Assembly (NCBI GenBank): GCA_025353235.1
Contig: JANXQZ010000901.1
Location: 1 to 6,559 of the forward strand
DNA from: Bryobacterales bacterium
GTDB lineage: Bacteria; Acidobacteriota; Terriglobia; Bryobacterales; Bryobacteraceae
Length of the DNA stretch: 6,559 bases
Reading direction: 5' to 3'
The notes under the pieces are model-generated. The model saw only the letters and a program-made list of their open reading frames with translations. It ran no database searches and was not told where the DNA came from. This document shows, piece after piece, positions 1 to 5,201 of this stretch; position 1 is the stretch's first letter; each line of letters starts with the position of its first letter. Position numbers and translations under genes: made by a program.

Positions 1-584
1 ATGGGGCTGAACGGCTTGTCCTCTGGATCTACCCCGACCACGTTCATGCCGAAAGCCCAGGCTCGCGTGGCAATCTGCATTCCGATCCCGCCCATCCCGA
101 TGATGACCGCGTTTTTTCCCATGAGCTCGATACCCTTGTAGGTCTGCCCGCGCCAAGTTTCGGTTTGTTTGTTAGCCCAGTAGGTGGGCAGATCGCGCGA
201 CAAGGCGAGCAGCATCGCGAGCGCGTGATCGGCGATTTCAGGACCTTGCACCACCTTGTTGTTGGTTAGCACGATGTTGCTGTCGCGCAGATCGTTGCCG
301 CCGGACTTCATCAGCACGTTCTCGACGCCCGCGCTCATGACCGCGACCCATTTCAGGTTCTTGCCGGCGCGCACCTCGGCCGGAGTGATATTGCCGATAA
401 GGGCGTCTGCATCTCCGATCTCCTGCATGACGCTGTCGTTTGTCACCGCAACGACACGCGCTTTGGGAGACACGCTCTGGTAATCCTTCACCATGGCCGG
501 ATCGGCCCCTTTGACGAGAATCTTTTTGGTCTGGGCGGTAAGGAGGCACGCGCAGAGCATACATGGAAGCAAAACTCGGTACAT
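1..584 (-). CDS. D-2-hydroxyacid dehydrogenase, 3' end off the left edge (194 residues visible)
   Basis: Family members use NAD(P) to interconvert 2-hydroxyacids and 2-ketoacids; the substrate cannot be told here. Reading the minus strand from the ATG at 584-582 gives an uninterrupted frame to the window edge. Residues 114-133 (GPEIADHALAMLLALSRDLP) match the conserved helix before the NAD domain, and G163-M-G-G-I-G168 is the Rossmann dinucleotide loop. D186, in VVGVDPE at the end of the next strand, is the usual ribose-binding acid favouring NAD over NADP. The catalytic Arg, Glu and His lie beyond the window. The first 17 residues (MYRVLLPCMLCACLLTA) are hydrophobic, with a possible signal peptidase site before Q18, and the true domain begins at about K20 (KKILVKG). 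No ATG near residue 20 offers a shorter cytoplasmic start, so the extension appears genuine. No good Shine-Dalgarno precedes the start. The gene is divergent from the PAAR gene. Confidence 0.9.
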   Translation of the reverse strand, partial: MYRVLLPCMLCACLLTAQTKKILVKGADPAMVKDYQSVSPKARVVAVTNDSVMQEIGDADALIGNITPAEVRAGKNLKWVAVMSAGVENVLMKSGGNDLRDSNIVLTNNKVVQGPEIADHALAMLLALSRDLPTYWANKQTETWRGQTYKGIELMGKNAVIIGMGGIGMQIATRAWAFGMNVVGVDPEDKPFSP

Positions 585-641
585 GTTTGGGAATTTTATC
601 GCAGTTGAGGCGCTGGATGTTATATATTCAACCTAGAACCT
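585..641. promoter_or_regulatory. 57-bp divergent intergenic region between dehydrogenase and PAAR genes
   Basis: This AT-richer gap must hold the start signals of both neighbours. On the minus strand TAAAAT (598-593) is a plausible -10 box lying 8 nt from the dehydrogenase ATG, so its leader would be very short. On the plus strand TATATT (623-628) lies 13 nt before the PAAR ATG. I found no convincing -35 box for either. A 6-nt direct repeat AACCTA occurs at 630-635 and 637-642, running into the PAAR start codon. Neither gene has a clear Shine-Dalgarno here. The box assignments are inference from short matches. Confidence 0.35.
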
Positions 642-1100
642 ATGGCGTCCCCCGCTGCGATGAAGGCGTATTACTCCGCTGCCCCGAAACCGCCCGGCCC
701 AAAAGCGACTGATAAGGAGAAGGCGGCCTATCAAAAATCGAAGGCGGATTTCGAGAAGAAGGCCGGTCCACCTCCAGCACCGAGTCCGATGCCTACGCCC
801 GGTCCCGGGGCGAAACTTCCCGCCGCGCGCATCGGCGACATCACGGTGCACGGCGGCACCGTCATCGTTGGAATGCCGACCGTTCTTATTGGTGGAATGC
901 CTGCCGCACGCATTACGGACATGCATGTGTGCCCCATGGTGACCGTGATCGTGCCGCATGTGGGTGGTCCGATAATCCCGCCTACATCAATGACAGTTCT
1001 GATTGGAGGTCTTCCGGCGGCGCGAATCACTGATCGGTGCGTGTGCGTGGGTCCGCCGGACATGATCGCCATGGGCTGCTTTACGGTGCTAGTCGGCTAA
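642..1100 (+). CDS. PAAR-repeat protein (spike-tip type), 152 residues
   Basis: PAAR proteins form a small metal-stabilised cone that sharpens the VgrG-type spike of type VI secretion systems and related contractile injection machines. Three PAAR motifs are visible, at residues 60-63, 87-90 and 125-128, the last two each inside a TVLIGGxPAARITD block. HGG (70-72), PHVGGP (105-110) and GPPD (137-140) are also typical. Candidate metal ligands are H70, H95, C97, H106, C133, C135 and C146; in characterised members three His and one Cys bind zinc, so which residues serve here is uncertain. Residues 1-59 are an Ala/Pro-rich extension with a charged helical stretch (about 21-41) and a Pro-rich linker (43-56). 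The chain ends with the PAAR fold, so no effector domain is fused to its C-terminus. An in-frame ATG at codon 7 is an alternative start. No spike, sheath or ATPase gene lies nearby, making this an orphan PAAR. It converges on the Uma2 gene with a 7-bp gap. Confidence 0.88.
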   Translation: MASPAAMKAYYSAAPKPPGPKATDKEKAAYQKSKADFEKKAGPPPAPSPMPTPGPGAKLPAARIGDITVHGGTVIVGMPTVLIGGMPAARITDMHVCPMVTVIVPHVGGPIIPPTSMTVLIGGLPAARITDRCVCVGPPDMIAMGCFTVLVG

Positions 1101-1107
1101 GGCTTGA

Positions 1108-1683
1108 TCACTCGGGCAAGTCGAATACTTGCGTGTAGAGATCGTCCAACGAAACTGTGCATCCGATCGAAGCCAGCGTTGCCTCGCTCTCAATTCCGAA
1201 ATACTCCCGGAAAATCCAACTTTGATCGTGCTGGCGGCTGAAAACTTCCACGTGGGGAGCTTTCACATGAGACAGAACGTATTCCTGAACGGATGCAATC
1301 TCTCGATAAACCTGGAATTTCCTACCACGATCATAGGCAGTCGTAGACGGTGAGAGAACTTCCACCACCAGGGTCGGATTCGTGAGAAGGTCGTTCGTTT
1401 TCTCCAATAAGAGAGGCGGCCCACAAACGACCGACACGTCCGGGTACACGTAATTGCCCCGTGCCGTTTGAATTCGAGCGTCGGAGGAAAACACCCGGCA
1501 GTCTCCACCGAGTAGCTTATTTCCAAGCTGAATGCCCCAATTCATGCCAACCCTGGAATGTCTGAGCGAGCCGCCTGACATGGCGAACATCTCGCCGTCG
1601 ACGAACTCGCTCTTGTACTCGGCGGCGCGATCCAGGCGAAGATACTCCTCCTCACTAATACGCGGGAGAGATTGAGTTGCCAT
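1108..1683 (-). CDS. Uma2 family (DUF820) PD-(D/E)XK nuclease-like protein, 191 residues
   Basis: Uma2/DUF820 proteins have a restriction-endonuclease-like fold and are assumed to be DNases; their biological role is mostly unknown and they are common in cyanobacteria and several soil phyla. The N-terminal EEYLRLD and the phrase KSEFVDGEMFAMSGGS (24-39) are typical. The catalytic signature is visible as P81-D82, then E108 in VVEVLSPS, then K122 in the DRGRKFQVYRE helix, followed by EYVLSHV (134-140). Length is normal and no key residue is missing. The ATG at 1683-1681 lies 12 nt after the Hsp70 stop, and a weak GAGA ribosome-binding sequence overlaps that stop, so the two genes are probably cotranscribed and translationally linked. 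It ends 7 bp from the end of the convergent PAAR gene, with no room for a separate terminator. Confidence 0.88.
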   Translation of the reverse strand: MATQSLPRISEEEYLRLDRAAEYKSEFVDGEMFAMSGGSLRHSRVGMNWGIQLGNKLLGGDCRVFSSDARIQTARGNYVYPDVSVVCGPPLLLEKTNDLLTNPTLVVEVLSPSTTAYDRGRKFQVYREIASVQEYVLSHVKAPHVEVFSRQHDQSWIFREYFGIESEATLASIGCTVSLDDLYTQVFDLPE

Positions 1684-1695
1684 ACGATGAGTATC

Positions 1696-3225
1696 TCAAA
1701 CGCCTGCCGATCCCTTTCGAGACACCCGCTTCTTCTTGCCAGGCACGACGGCTGACTCTTTAGCGGCCCATCTCCCGAGACGGTAATCGCGCCGATAGCC
1801 CGAGGTCAGGTTGGCAATGGTGACGCCTACCGTGCCGCTCGCATCGCAGGTGTAAGTCTCCTCTATCGCTTGCGACGCGGCCGAATCGGAGTAGGATACC
1901 GAAACCGCCTCGCCATTCATATTCCGCAAACCGGGATCGAACGGAAAGCGAATCTCATCCCAAACCGTGACGTCGCCGGTAGGCTGCCCCGAGTCGTCCA
2001 GATGGCTGCATTCCAAATAGCGGAAATCTCCAATGTTATGGACGGGCGTGTAGCCGCGCCGAATCTCAAGCGCCTGCTCGCCCGGCACGGACAGAGGCGT
2101 GCCTTTAGCAAACAGGGGATCGAAAATGATGCGTCGTCCAGAATCGCCTTCCCGCCAAACCCCAAAGTAGCGCGTGAACTTATCGCTTAGGACATAGCCT
2201 GTCTCGGAATCGGCTTGGATTGCAAGACCGATGGCAGTTGCGGAGCGCGCATGCACGGACCGGCGCACTCTGCGTCCGAAGGTCTCTTTCAGAACGCGGC
2301 TCACCAGCGGCAGTTCGCTTCCGCCACCGGTGACATACAGCGTGTCCAGTTCCTGTGGATGCCCGGCCAGCAAGTCCTCTACCAGATGAACCGTTTCGTC
2401 GAGCATGGGACGGCAGCGCTCGTAGTAATCCGCGATGGGAATGGACACTGCGCCCCAGCCCTCGCGAACATTCTCCAGGTCGACAACAATGCGCCGCGTG
2501 TTGGGGTGAATGGCTTCCTTTTTGCTGCGGCATTCCTCGTGCAGCCGGAACAGTTCCGCCTGCGACAACTCATCCAGTTGATCGGCGCTGACGGCTAGTT
2601 CCGCCATCGCTAAGTCGAAGTCATCGCCGCCCAGCGTTGGAATCCCTTCCGAGGCGATCACTTGATGAGTGCGCTCGCCTATCTCCACCAGAGAGGCGTC
2701 AAAGGTGCCGCCCCCAAAATCGTAGACCAGGATCACGCCGGAGGCGCGATTGCGATGGCCGTATTCGATGCTTGCAGCGGAAGGCTCGTTAAGCAATCCG
2801 ATCACGTCGAAGCCCGCCCTGCGAAACATCTCCGAGGTGAGGAATCGCTGATTGCTATTAGCGTTCGCGGGCACGCCCAGCATCGTTTCCAGCTTTCCCG
2901 GCGACAGGCACTCGCGAATGGCGGCAGCCATTTCCTGGAGAGCCAGCATCAGGGGAATCGACTGTTCTGCCACCTGAATTGCCGTGTGCGGTCCTGCGTC
3001 TTCCAGCACTCGCTTGAGTGAGCGAACGATGGTCCACTCGGGGTCTTGCTGGTGCGCCCAGGCTTCCCAACCATAGCGGCGCTCGTCGCCGCGCACAGCG
3101 AGCAGCGAAGGAAACCAGTCGTAGTGGCCGCCGTCGGGACTCTCAAAGGTGAGAATCGGGTAGTTGCCGCGGTCGGCTGCAGCCGCTACGGTGCGAGTGG
3201 TTCCGAAATCGAGTCCTAACTGCAT
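1696..3225 (-). CDS. Hsp70-family ATPase with short non-DnaK C-terminus, 509 residues
   Basis: The N-terminal part (about 1-340) is an actin/Hsp70-type nucleotide-binding domain. Visible motifs are phosphate-1 LGLDFGTT (3-10), K71 at the place of the DnaK catalytic lysine, LLNEPSAASIEYG (144-156) with E147, phosphate-2 DFGGGTFD (169-176), GGDDFD (199-204), and the adenosine motif YVTGGGSELPLV (297-308). ATPase activity is therefore likely. The hydrophobic DnaK linker (LLLDVTP type) is not seen; instead YVLSDKFTRYFGVWREG (344-360) leads into a region of about 150 residues that looks beta-rich and ends in a basic tail (KKKRVSRK, 497-504). At 509 residues it is well short of DnaK (638 in E. coli) and lacks a helical lid. 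No GrpE or DnaJ gene is adjacent, so it is probably a specialised Hsp70-like protein, not the housekeeping chaperone. The ATG at 3225-3223 directly precedes LGLDFGTT, fixing the start. It leads the Uma2 gene and is divergent from the SIMPL array. Confidence 0.9.
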   Translation of the reverse strand: MQLGLDFGTTRTVAAAADRGNYPILTFESPDGGHYDWFPSLLAVRGDERRYGWEAWAHQQDPEWTIVRSLKRVLEDAGPHTAIQVAEQSIPLMLALQEMAAAIRECLSPGKLETMLGVPANANSNQRFLTSEMFRRAGFDVIGLLNEPSAASIEYGHRNRASGVILVYDFGGGTFDASLVEIGERTHQVIASEGIPTLGGDDFDLAMAELAVSADQLDELSQAELFRLHEECRSKKEAIHPNTRRIVVDLENVREGWGAVSIPIADYYERCRPMLDETVHLVEDLLAGHPQELDTLYVTGGGSELPLVSRVLKETFGRRVRRSVHARSATAIGLAIQADSETGYVLSDKFTRYFGVWREGDSGRRIIFDPLFAKGTPLSVPGEQALEIRRGYTPVHNIGDFRYLECSHLDDSGQPTGDVTVWDEIRFPFDPGLRNMNGEAVSVSYSDSAASQAIEETYTCDASGTVGVTIANLTSGYRRDYRLGRWAAKESAVVPGKKKRVSRKGSAGV

Positions 3226-3261
3226 CGGCCCTAGCCGAAGTGTATCGTAAACGCCGCCAGC

Positions 3262-3280
3262 GATGCACTATACTCCAGAC
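3262..3280 (+). promoter_or_regulatory. Candidate leaderless promoter (-10 TATACT) of first SIMPL unit
   Basis: TATACT at 3269-3274 is a good match to a -10 box and ends 6 nt before the ATG at 3281, which would put the transcription start at or next to that ATG. The 11-nt string TGCACTATACT (3264-3274) recurs exactly before the third SIMPL gene (4572-4582), followed in both by a spacer ending AGAC-ATG. The spacer differs by one base in length, so the block is not conserved as coding sequence. No good -35 box is seen, and no Shine-Dalgarno precedes the ATG. The divergent Hsp70 gene starts at 3225, so this 55-bp gap must also hold its start signals; I see no clear promoter for it. Confidence 0.5.
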
Positions 3281-3886
3281 ATGAAGAAGCGCCCTCTCAT
3301 GGGTCTCATCTTGTCCGCGATGAGCGCGTTTGCGCAGCTTGACTCGAATTCACTTACGGTCACGGCGAGTCGGAACGCGGCGGTTCAGGCCGATGTGGCG
3401 AATTTTTCCGTCAATGTGGATTCTAGCGTTAACGTGAGTCTGTCGGATGTGCTGATCGCGCTGCAAGGGTCTCCCATTACGGCGTCGAACTTTATCGGGG
3501 TCAGCACTATCCCCACCGCAGCCCAGCGGGTGGTACTGGGTCCTCCAAGCAAACTGCAGATCGCTTGGAGCTTTGCCTTGCCCGTCCCGATTTCTAAGAT
3601 CAAAGATACGGCCACCCTGCTCGCCGCCCTTCAGACGAGCATCGCCCAGAACAACAGTGGGTTGACGCTCTCGTTCAGTCTTCGCGGGACGCAGGTCTCG
3701 ACGCAAGCGCAGCAGTCCGTCACCTGCTCCATCCCTGACCTGCTCTCGGATGCGCGGGCCCAAGCTCAAAAAATTGCCGATGCAAGCGTGCTCACTGTAG
3801 GTCCAATTCTCGCCATTTCCAGCTCCACCAGCCTTGCGCCCGTGTGCTCTATCACTATAAAGTTTGGGCTTGTGAGGTTCCAGTAG
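3281..3886 (+). CDS. SIMPL-domain (DUF541) exported protein, type 1, gene 1 of array (201 residues)
   Basis: SIMPL/DUF541 proteins (E. coli YggE, Brucella BP26) are exported; BP26 forms large ring-like oligomers, but the biochemical role of the family is unclear. The signal peptide MKKRPLMGLILSAMSAFA ends in an AFA site before Q19. The mature chain shows the family layout: a first strand with DVANFSV, helix SLSDVLIALQ and PITASNFIG, a middle strand pair near WSFALPVPI (96-104), helix IKDTATLLAALQ, then the hallmark SDARAQAQKIADAS (156-169) followed by GPILAIS. The last strand is CSITIKFGLVRFQ. Its only two cysteines are C149 and C189. The start at 3281 is preferred to an in-frame ATG at 3263 because it gives a clean signal peptide and because the 3263 frame is not kept in the duplicate copy. 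It is shorter than YggE because it lacks the loop before the last strand. The next gene begins 1 nt after its stop. Confidence 0.85.
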   Translation: MKKRPLMGLILSAMSAFAQLDSNSLTVTASRNAAVQADVANFSVNVDSSVNVSLSDVLIALQGSPITASNFIGVSTIPTAAQRVVLGPPSKLQIAWSFALPVPISKIKDTATLLAALQTSIAQNNSGLTLSFSLRGTQVSTQAQQSVTCSIPDLLSDARAQAQKIADASVLTVGPILAISSSTSLAPVCSITIKFGLVRFQ

Positions 3887-3887
3887 T
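3874..3887 (+). promoter_or_regulatory. Ribosome-binding site of SIMPL gene 2, inside the end of gene 1
   Basis: GAGG at 3874-3877 lies 10 nt before the ATG at 3888 and falls within the codons for the last residues (LVRFQ) of gene 1. The same sequence TGTGAGGTTCCAG ends gene 3 before gene 4. With a 1-nt gap between stop and start, this suggests translational coupling of the pair. Confidence 0.6.
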
Positions 3888-4547
3888 ATGCAGCGAGTAG
3901 CACTTCTCCTGCTTGCCACCGGCTGCATGTGCTTTGGCCAGCTTGATTCCAACTCGGTAACGATACAGGTGTCCCGCGCAAGCGATGTACAGCCTGACGT
4001 AGCGACTCTCAGCATTACGGTCACCTCGAGCTTGAGCACGGGTCTAGATCAAGTTGTCGCGGCCTTGCAAGGGACGGGAATTACCTCCGCCAATTTAGCG
4101 GGAGTGAACACGATTACGGGAATACCTTTGCGCAGCATGTTGCCGGAAACTTCTCTGGCGTGGACCTTCTCGCTTTCCGTTCCCTTCGCGGCGCTAAAGA
4201 ATACGGCTGCGATGCTCTCGACTCTGCAAGCAAAGCTGACGTTTTCGGTGCAGGGCTCGGACGTCTCGCCCCAACTGCTCGCGGCGCAAAAGTGTTCCAT
4301 CCCCGATTTGATTAATGGCGCTCGCGCTCAGGCCAAAAAGCTAACCGATGCGGCTGGGTTGGGACTCGGCCCGATTCTGGCACTTGCCGATTCACCAGCG
4401 TCGGCGGGTTTTTCGTTCAACACGCCGAGGGTTGGAATTCTCTCTTTCTCCGCCAATGGAACCGGGCTTGCAAGCTTTCTCCTCGGGCAAGTGACTACGC
4501 CAGTTTCATGCTTAGTGTTGGTTAAATTTGGACTGTTGCGAAACTAG
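3888..4547 (+). CDS. SIMPL-domain (DUF541) exported protein, type 2, gene 2 of array (219 residues)
   Basis: The N-terminus MQRVALLLLATGCMCFG is a signal peptide with the likely cut before Q18, giving the same QLDSNS mature start as the other array members. The SIMPL hallmark is GARAQAKKLTDAAGLGLGPI (144-163), followed by LALADSP; note G144 where the others have D. Compared with genes 4 and 5 it lacks 9 residues between the helix TLKNT...STLQ and strand LTFSV (around 114-118), an in-frame 27-nt loss. A Ser/Gly/Phe-rich segment (about 171-205) unlike that of its paralogues precedes the last strand, CLVLVKFGLLRN. Mature cysteines are C136 and C208. C13 and C15 lie within the signal peptide; a lipoprotein reading (LATGC) is possible but is not conserved in gene 5. 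The gene starts 1 nt after gene 1, so they are surely cotranscribed. Confidence 0.85.
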   Translation: MQRVALLLLATGCMCFGQLDSNSVTIQVSRASDVQPDVATLSITVTSSLSTGLDQVVAALQGTGITSANLAGVNTITGIPLRSMLPETSLAWTFSLSVPFAALKNTAAMLSTLQAKLTFSVQGSDVSPQLLAAQKCSIPDLINGARAQAKKLTDAAGLGLGPILALADSPASAGFSFNTPRVGILSFSANGTGLASFLLGQVTTPVSCLVLVKFGLLRN

Positions 4548-4558
4548 TTGAACCGGTT
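4542..4558. repeat. Two adjacent 8-bp palindromes before the second SIMPL promoter
   Basis: AACTAGTT (4542-4549) and AACCGGTT (4551-4558) are each perfect palindromes and are separated by a single G. They share the outer AAC...GTT arms, so they also form an imperfect direct repeat with 9-bp period. The first contains the stop codon of gene 2. They end 18 nt before the TATACT box of gene 3, where a -35 box or operator would sit. No such pair is seen before gene 1. A role as operator is inference only. Confidence 0.4.
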
Positions 4559-4569
4559 GCCTGACGTGC

Positions 4570-4589
4570 GGTGCACTATACTGGCAGAC
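4570..4589 (+). promoter_or_regulatory. Candidate leaderless promoter (-10 TATACT) of second SIMPL unit
   Basis: TATACT at 4577-4582 lies 7 nt before the ATG at 4590 and is embedded in an 11-nt match (TGCACTATACT, 4572-4582) to the sequence before gene 1. Upstream of this block the two copies diverge, so the duplicated unit appears to begin near here. The position predicts a transcript starting at or within a nucleotide or so of the start codon. No convincing -35 box was found at 16-18 bp. Confidence 0.5.
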
Positions 4590-5201
4590 ATGAACAAGCG
4601 CGCTCTTCTACCCGGTCTCCTCTTCTCCACAGCGACCGCCTTTGCGCAGCTTGATTCAAATTCAGTCACGGTCACCGCGAGCCGGAACGCTCCAGTTCAG
4701 GCCGATGTGGCCAATTTTTCGGTGTACGTGGTTTCAGGCGTTAGCGTGAGTCTTGCTGACGTGTTGGCGGCGCTCCAAGGTTCCCCAATTACGGCTTCGA
4801 ACTTTATCGGCATCGGCGGCTTCCCGTCGGGTTTTAATGTGGTTCCTGCAACGGGTGCGCCATCCCAGCCACAGATCCAGTGGGGCTTTGCTTTAGCCGT
4901 TCCGATTTCTAAGATCAAGGATACGGTCGCCCTGCTCACGGCCCTTCAGACCAGCATCGCCCAAAACAACAGCGGACTGGCGCTCACTTTCAATCTTCAG
5001 GGGACGCAGGTTTCCACTCAGGCGCGGCAGTCGGTCGCCTGCTCCATCACTGACCTGCTCTCGGACGCACGAGCGCAAGCTCAGAAAATAGCCGATGCGA
5101 GCGTGCTCACTCTAGGTCCAATTCTCGCCATGTCCGGCGCGACCGGCCTTGTGCCCGTGTGCTCCATAACGGTAAAGTTTGGACTTGTGAGGTTCCAGTA
5201 A
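4590..5201 (+). CDS. SIMPL-domain (DUF541) exported protein, type 1, gene 3 of array (203 residues)
   Basis: This is the duplicate of gene 1; by eye about four residues in five agree along the whole chain. Signal peptide MNKRALLPGLLFSTATAFA is cut before Q20, giving QLDSNS. Shared stretches include QADVANFSV, LQGSPITASNFIG, VPISKIKDT, LQTSIAQNNSGL, and the SIMPL hallmark SDARAQAQKIADASVL (158-173). The most altered part is residues 74-96, between FIG and the WGFAL strand, which is Gly/Pro-rich and one or two residues longer than in gene 1. Cysteines are C151 and C191 only. The open frame extends upstream to a TTG at 4548, but the ATG at 4590 matches gene 1 in position and signal peptide. The stop TAA is followed at once by the ATG of gene 4, with no intervening base. 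Confidence 0.85.
   Translation: MNKRALLPGLLFSTATAFAQLDSNSVTVTASRNAPVQADVANFSVYVVSGVSVSLADVLAALQGSPITASNFIGIGGFPSGFNVVPATGAPSQPQIQWGFALAVPISKIKDTVALLTALQTSIAQNNSGLALTFNLQGTQVSTQARQSVACSITDLLSDARAQAQKIADASVLTLGPILAMSGATGLVPVCSITVKFGLVRFQ
5189..5201 (+). promoter_or_regulatory. Ribosome-binding site of SIMPL gene 4, inside the end of gene 3
   Basis: GAGG at 5189-5192 is 9 nt before the ATG at 5202, within the final codons of gene 3. It matches the arrangement between genes 1 and 2, with the stop and start codons abutting as TAAATG. Confidence 0.6.

Larger units (their letters stand above)
3262..4547 (+). repeat. Tandem duplicated two-gene SIMPL unit, copy 1
   Basis: This copy comprises the TATACT promoter block, type 1 gene 1 and type 2 gene 2. 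It is repeated in the same order and orientation as copy 2. The junction of the two genes (TGTGAGGTTCCAGTA, then the start codon within a few bases) is nearly the same in both. Homology is clear at DNA level in many blocks but interrupted by divergence, so this is an older duplication, not an assembly artefact. Confidence 0.75.

Noticed and set aside
238..564. Minus-strand frame rich in Arg/Gly/Gln overlapping the dehydrogenase
   Set aside because: It is an alternative frame of the same strand; the frame from 584 carries the Rossmann motif and the conserved family helix.
1870..3021. Three plus-strand open frames of 106-127 codons antisense to the Hsp70 gene
   Set aside because: They are shadows of a strongly supported Hsp70 gene, with no recognisable motifs, signal peptide or ribosome-binding sites.
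642..3225. A type VI secretion or eCIS cluster
   Set aside because: Only one PAAR gene is present; no VgrG, Hcp, sheath, baseplate or AAA+ gene is visible in the window.
3263..3280. Upstream ATG at 3263 as the start of SIMPL gene 1
   Set aside because: It would place MHYTPD before a good signal peptide, and the frame is lost in the duplicate because the spacer differs by one base. The stretch looks like promoter DNA.
3915..3935. Lipoprotein signal (LATGC) in type 2 SIMPL proteins
   Set aside because: Gene 4 has a similar ASGC, but gene 5 has SFGC with no proper lipobox. All three fit cleavage before QLDSNS as in type 1.
3350..4039. 229-codon open frame on the minus strand, antisense to SIMPL genes 1 and 2
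   Set aside because: The equivalent antisense frame is broken into three pieces in the duplicated unit (4697-5353), so it is not maintained. Both sense genes are clearly coding, and the protein is Arg-rich with no family resemblance.
4548..4589. TTG at 4548 as the start of SIMPL gene 3
   Set aside because: It directly follows the gene 2 stop and would add 14 residues before the signal peptide; the ATG at 4590 aligns with gene 1.
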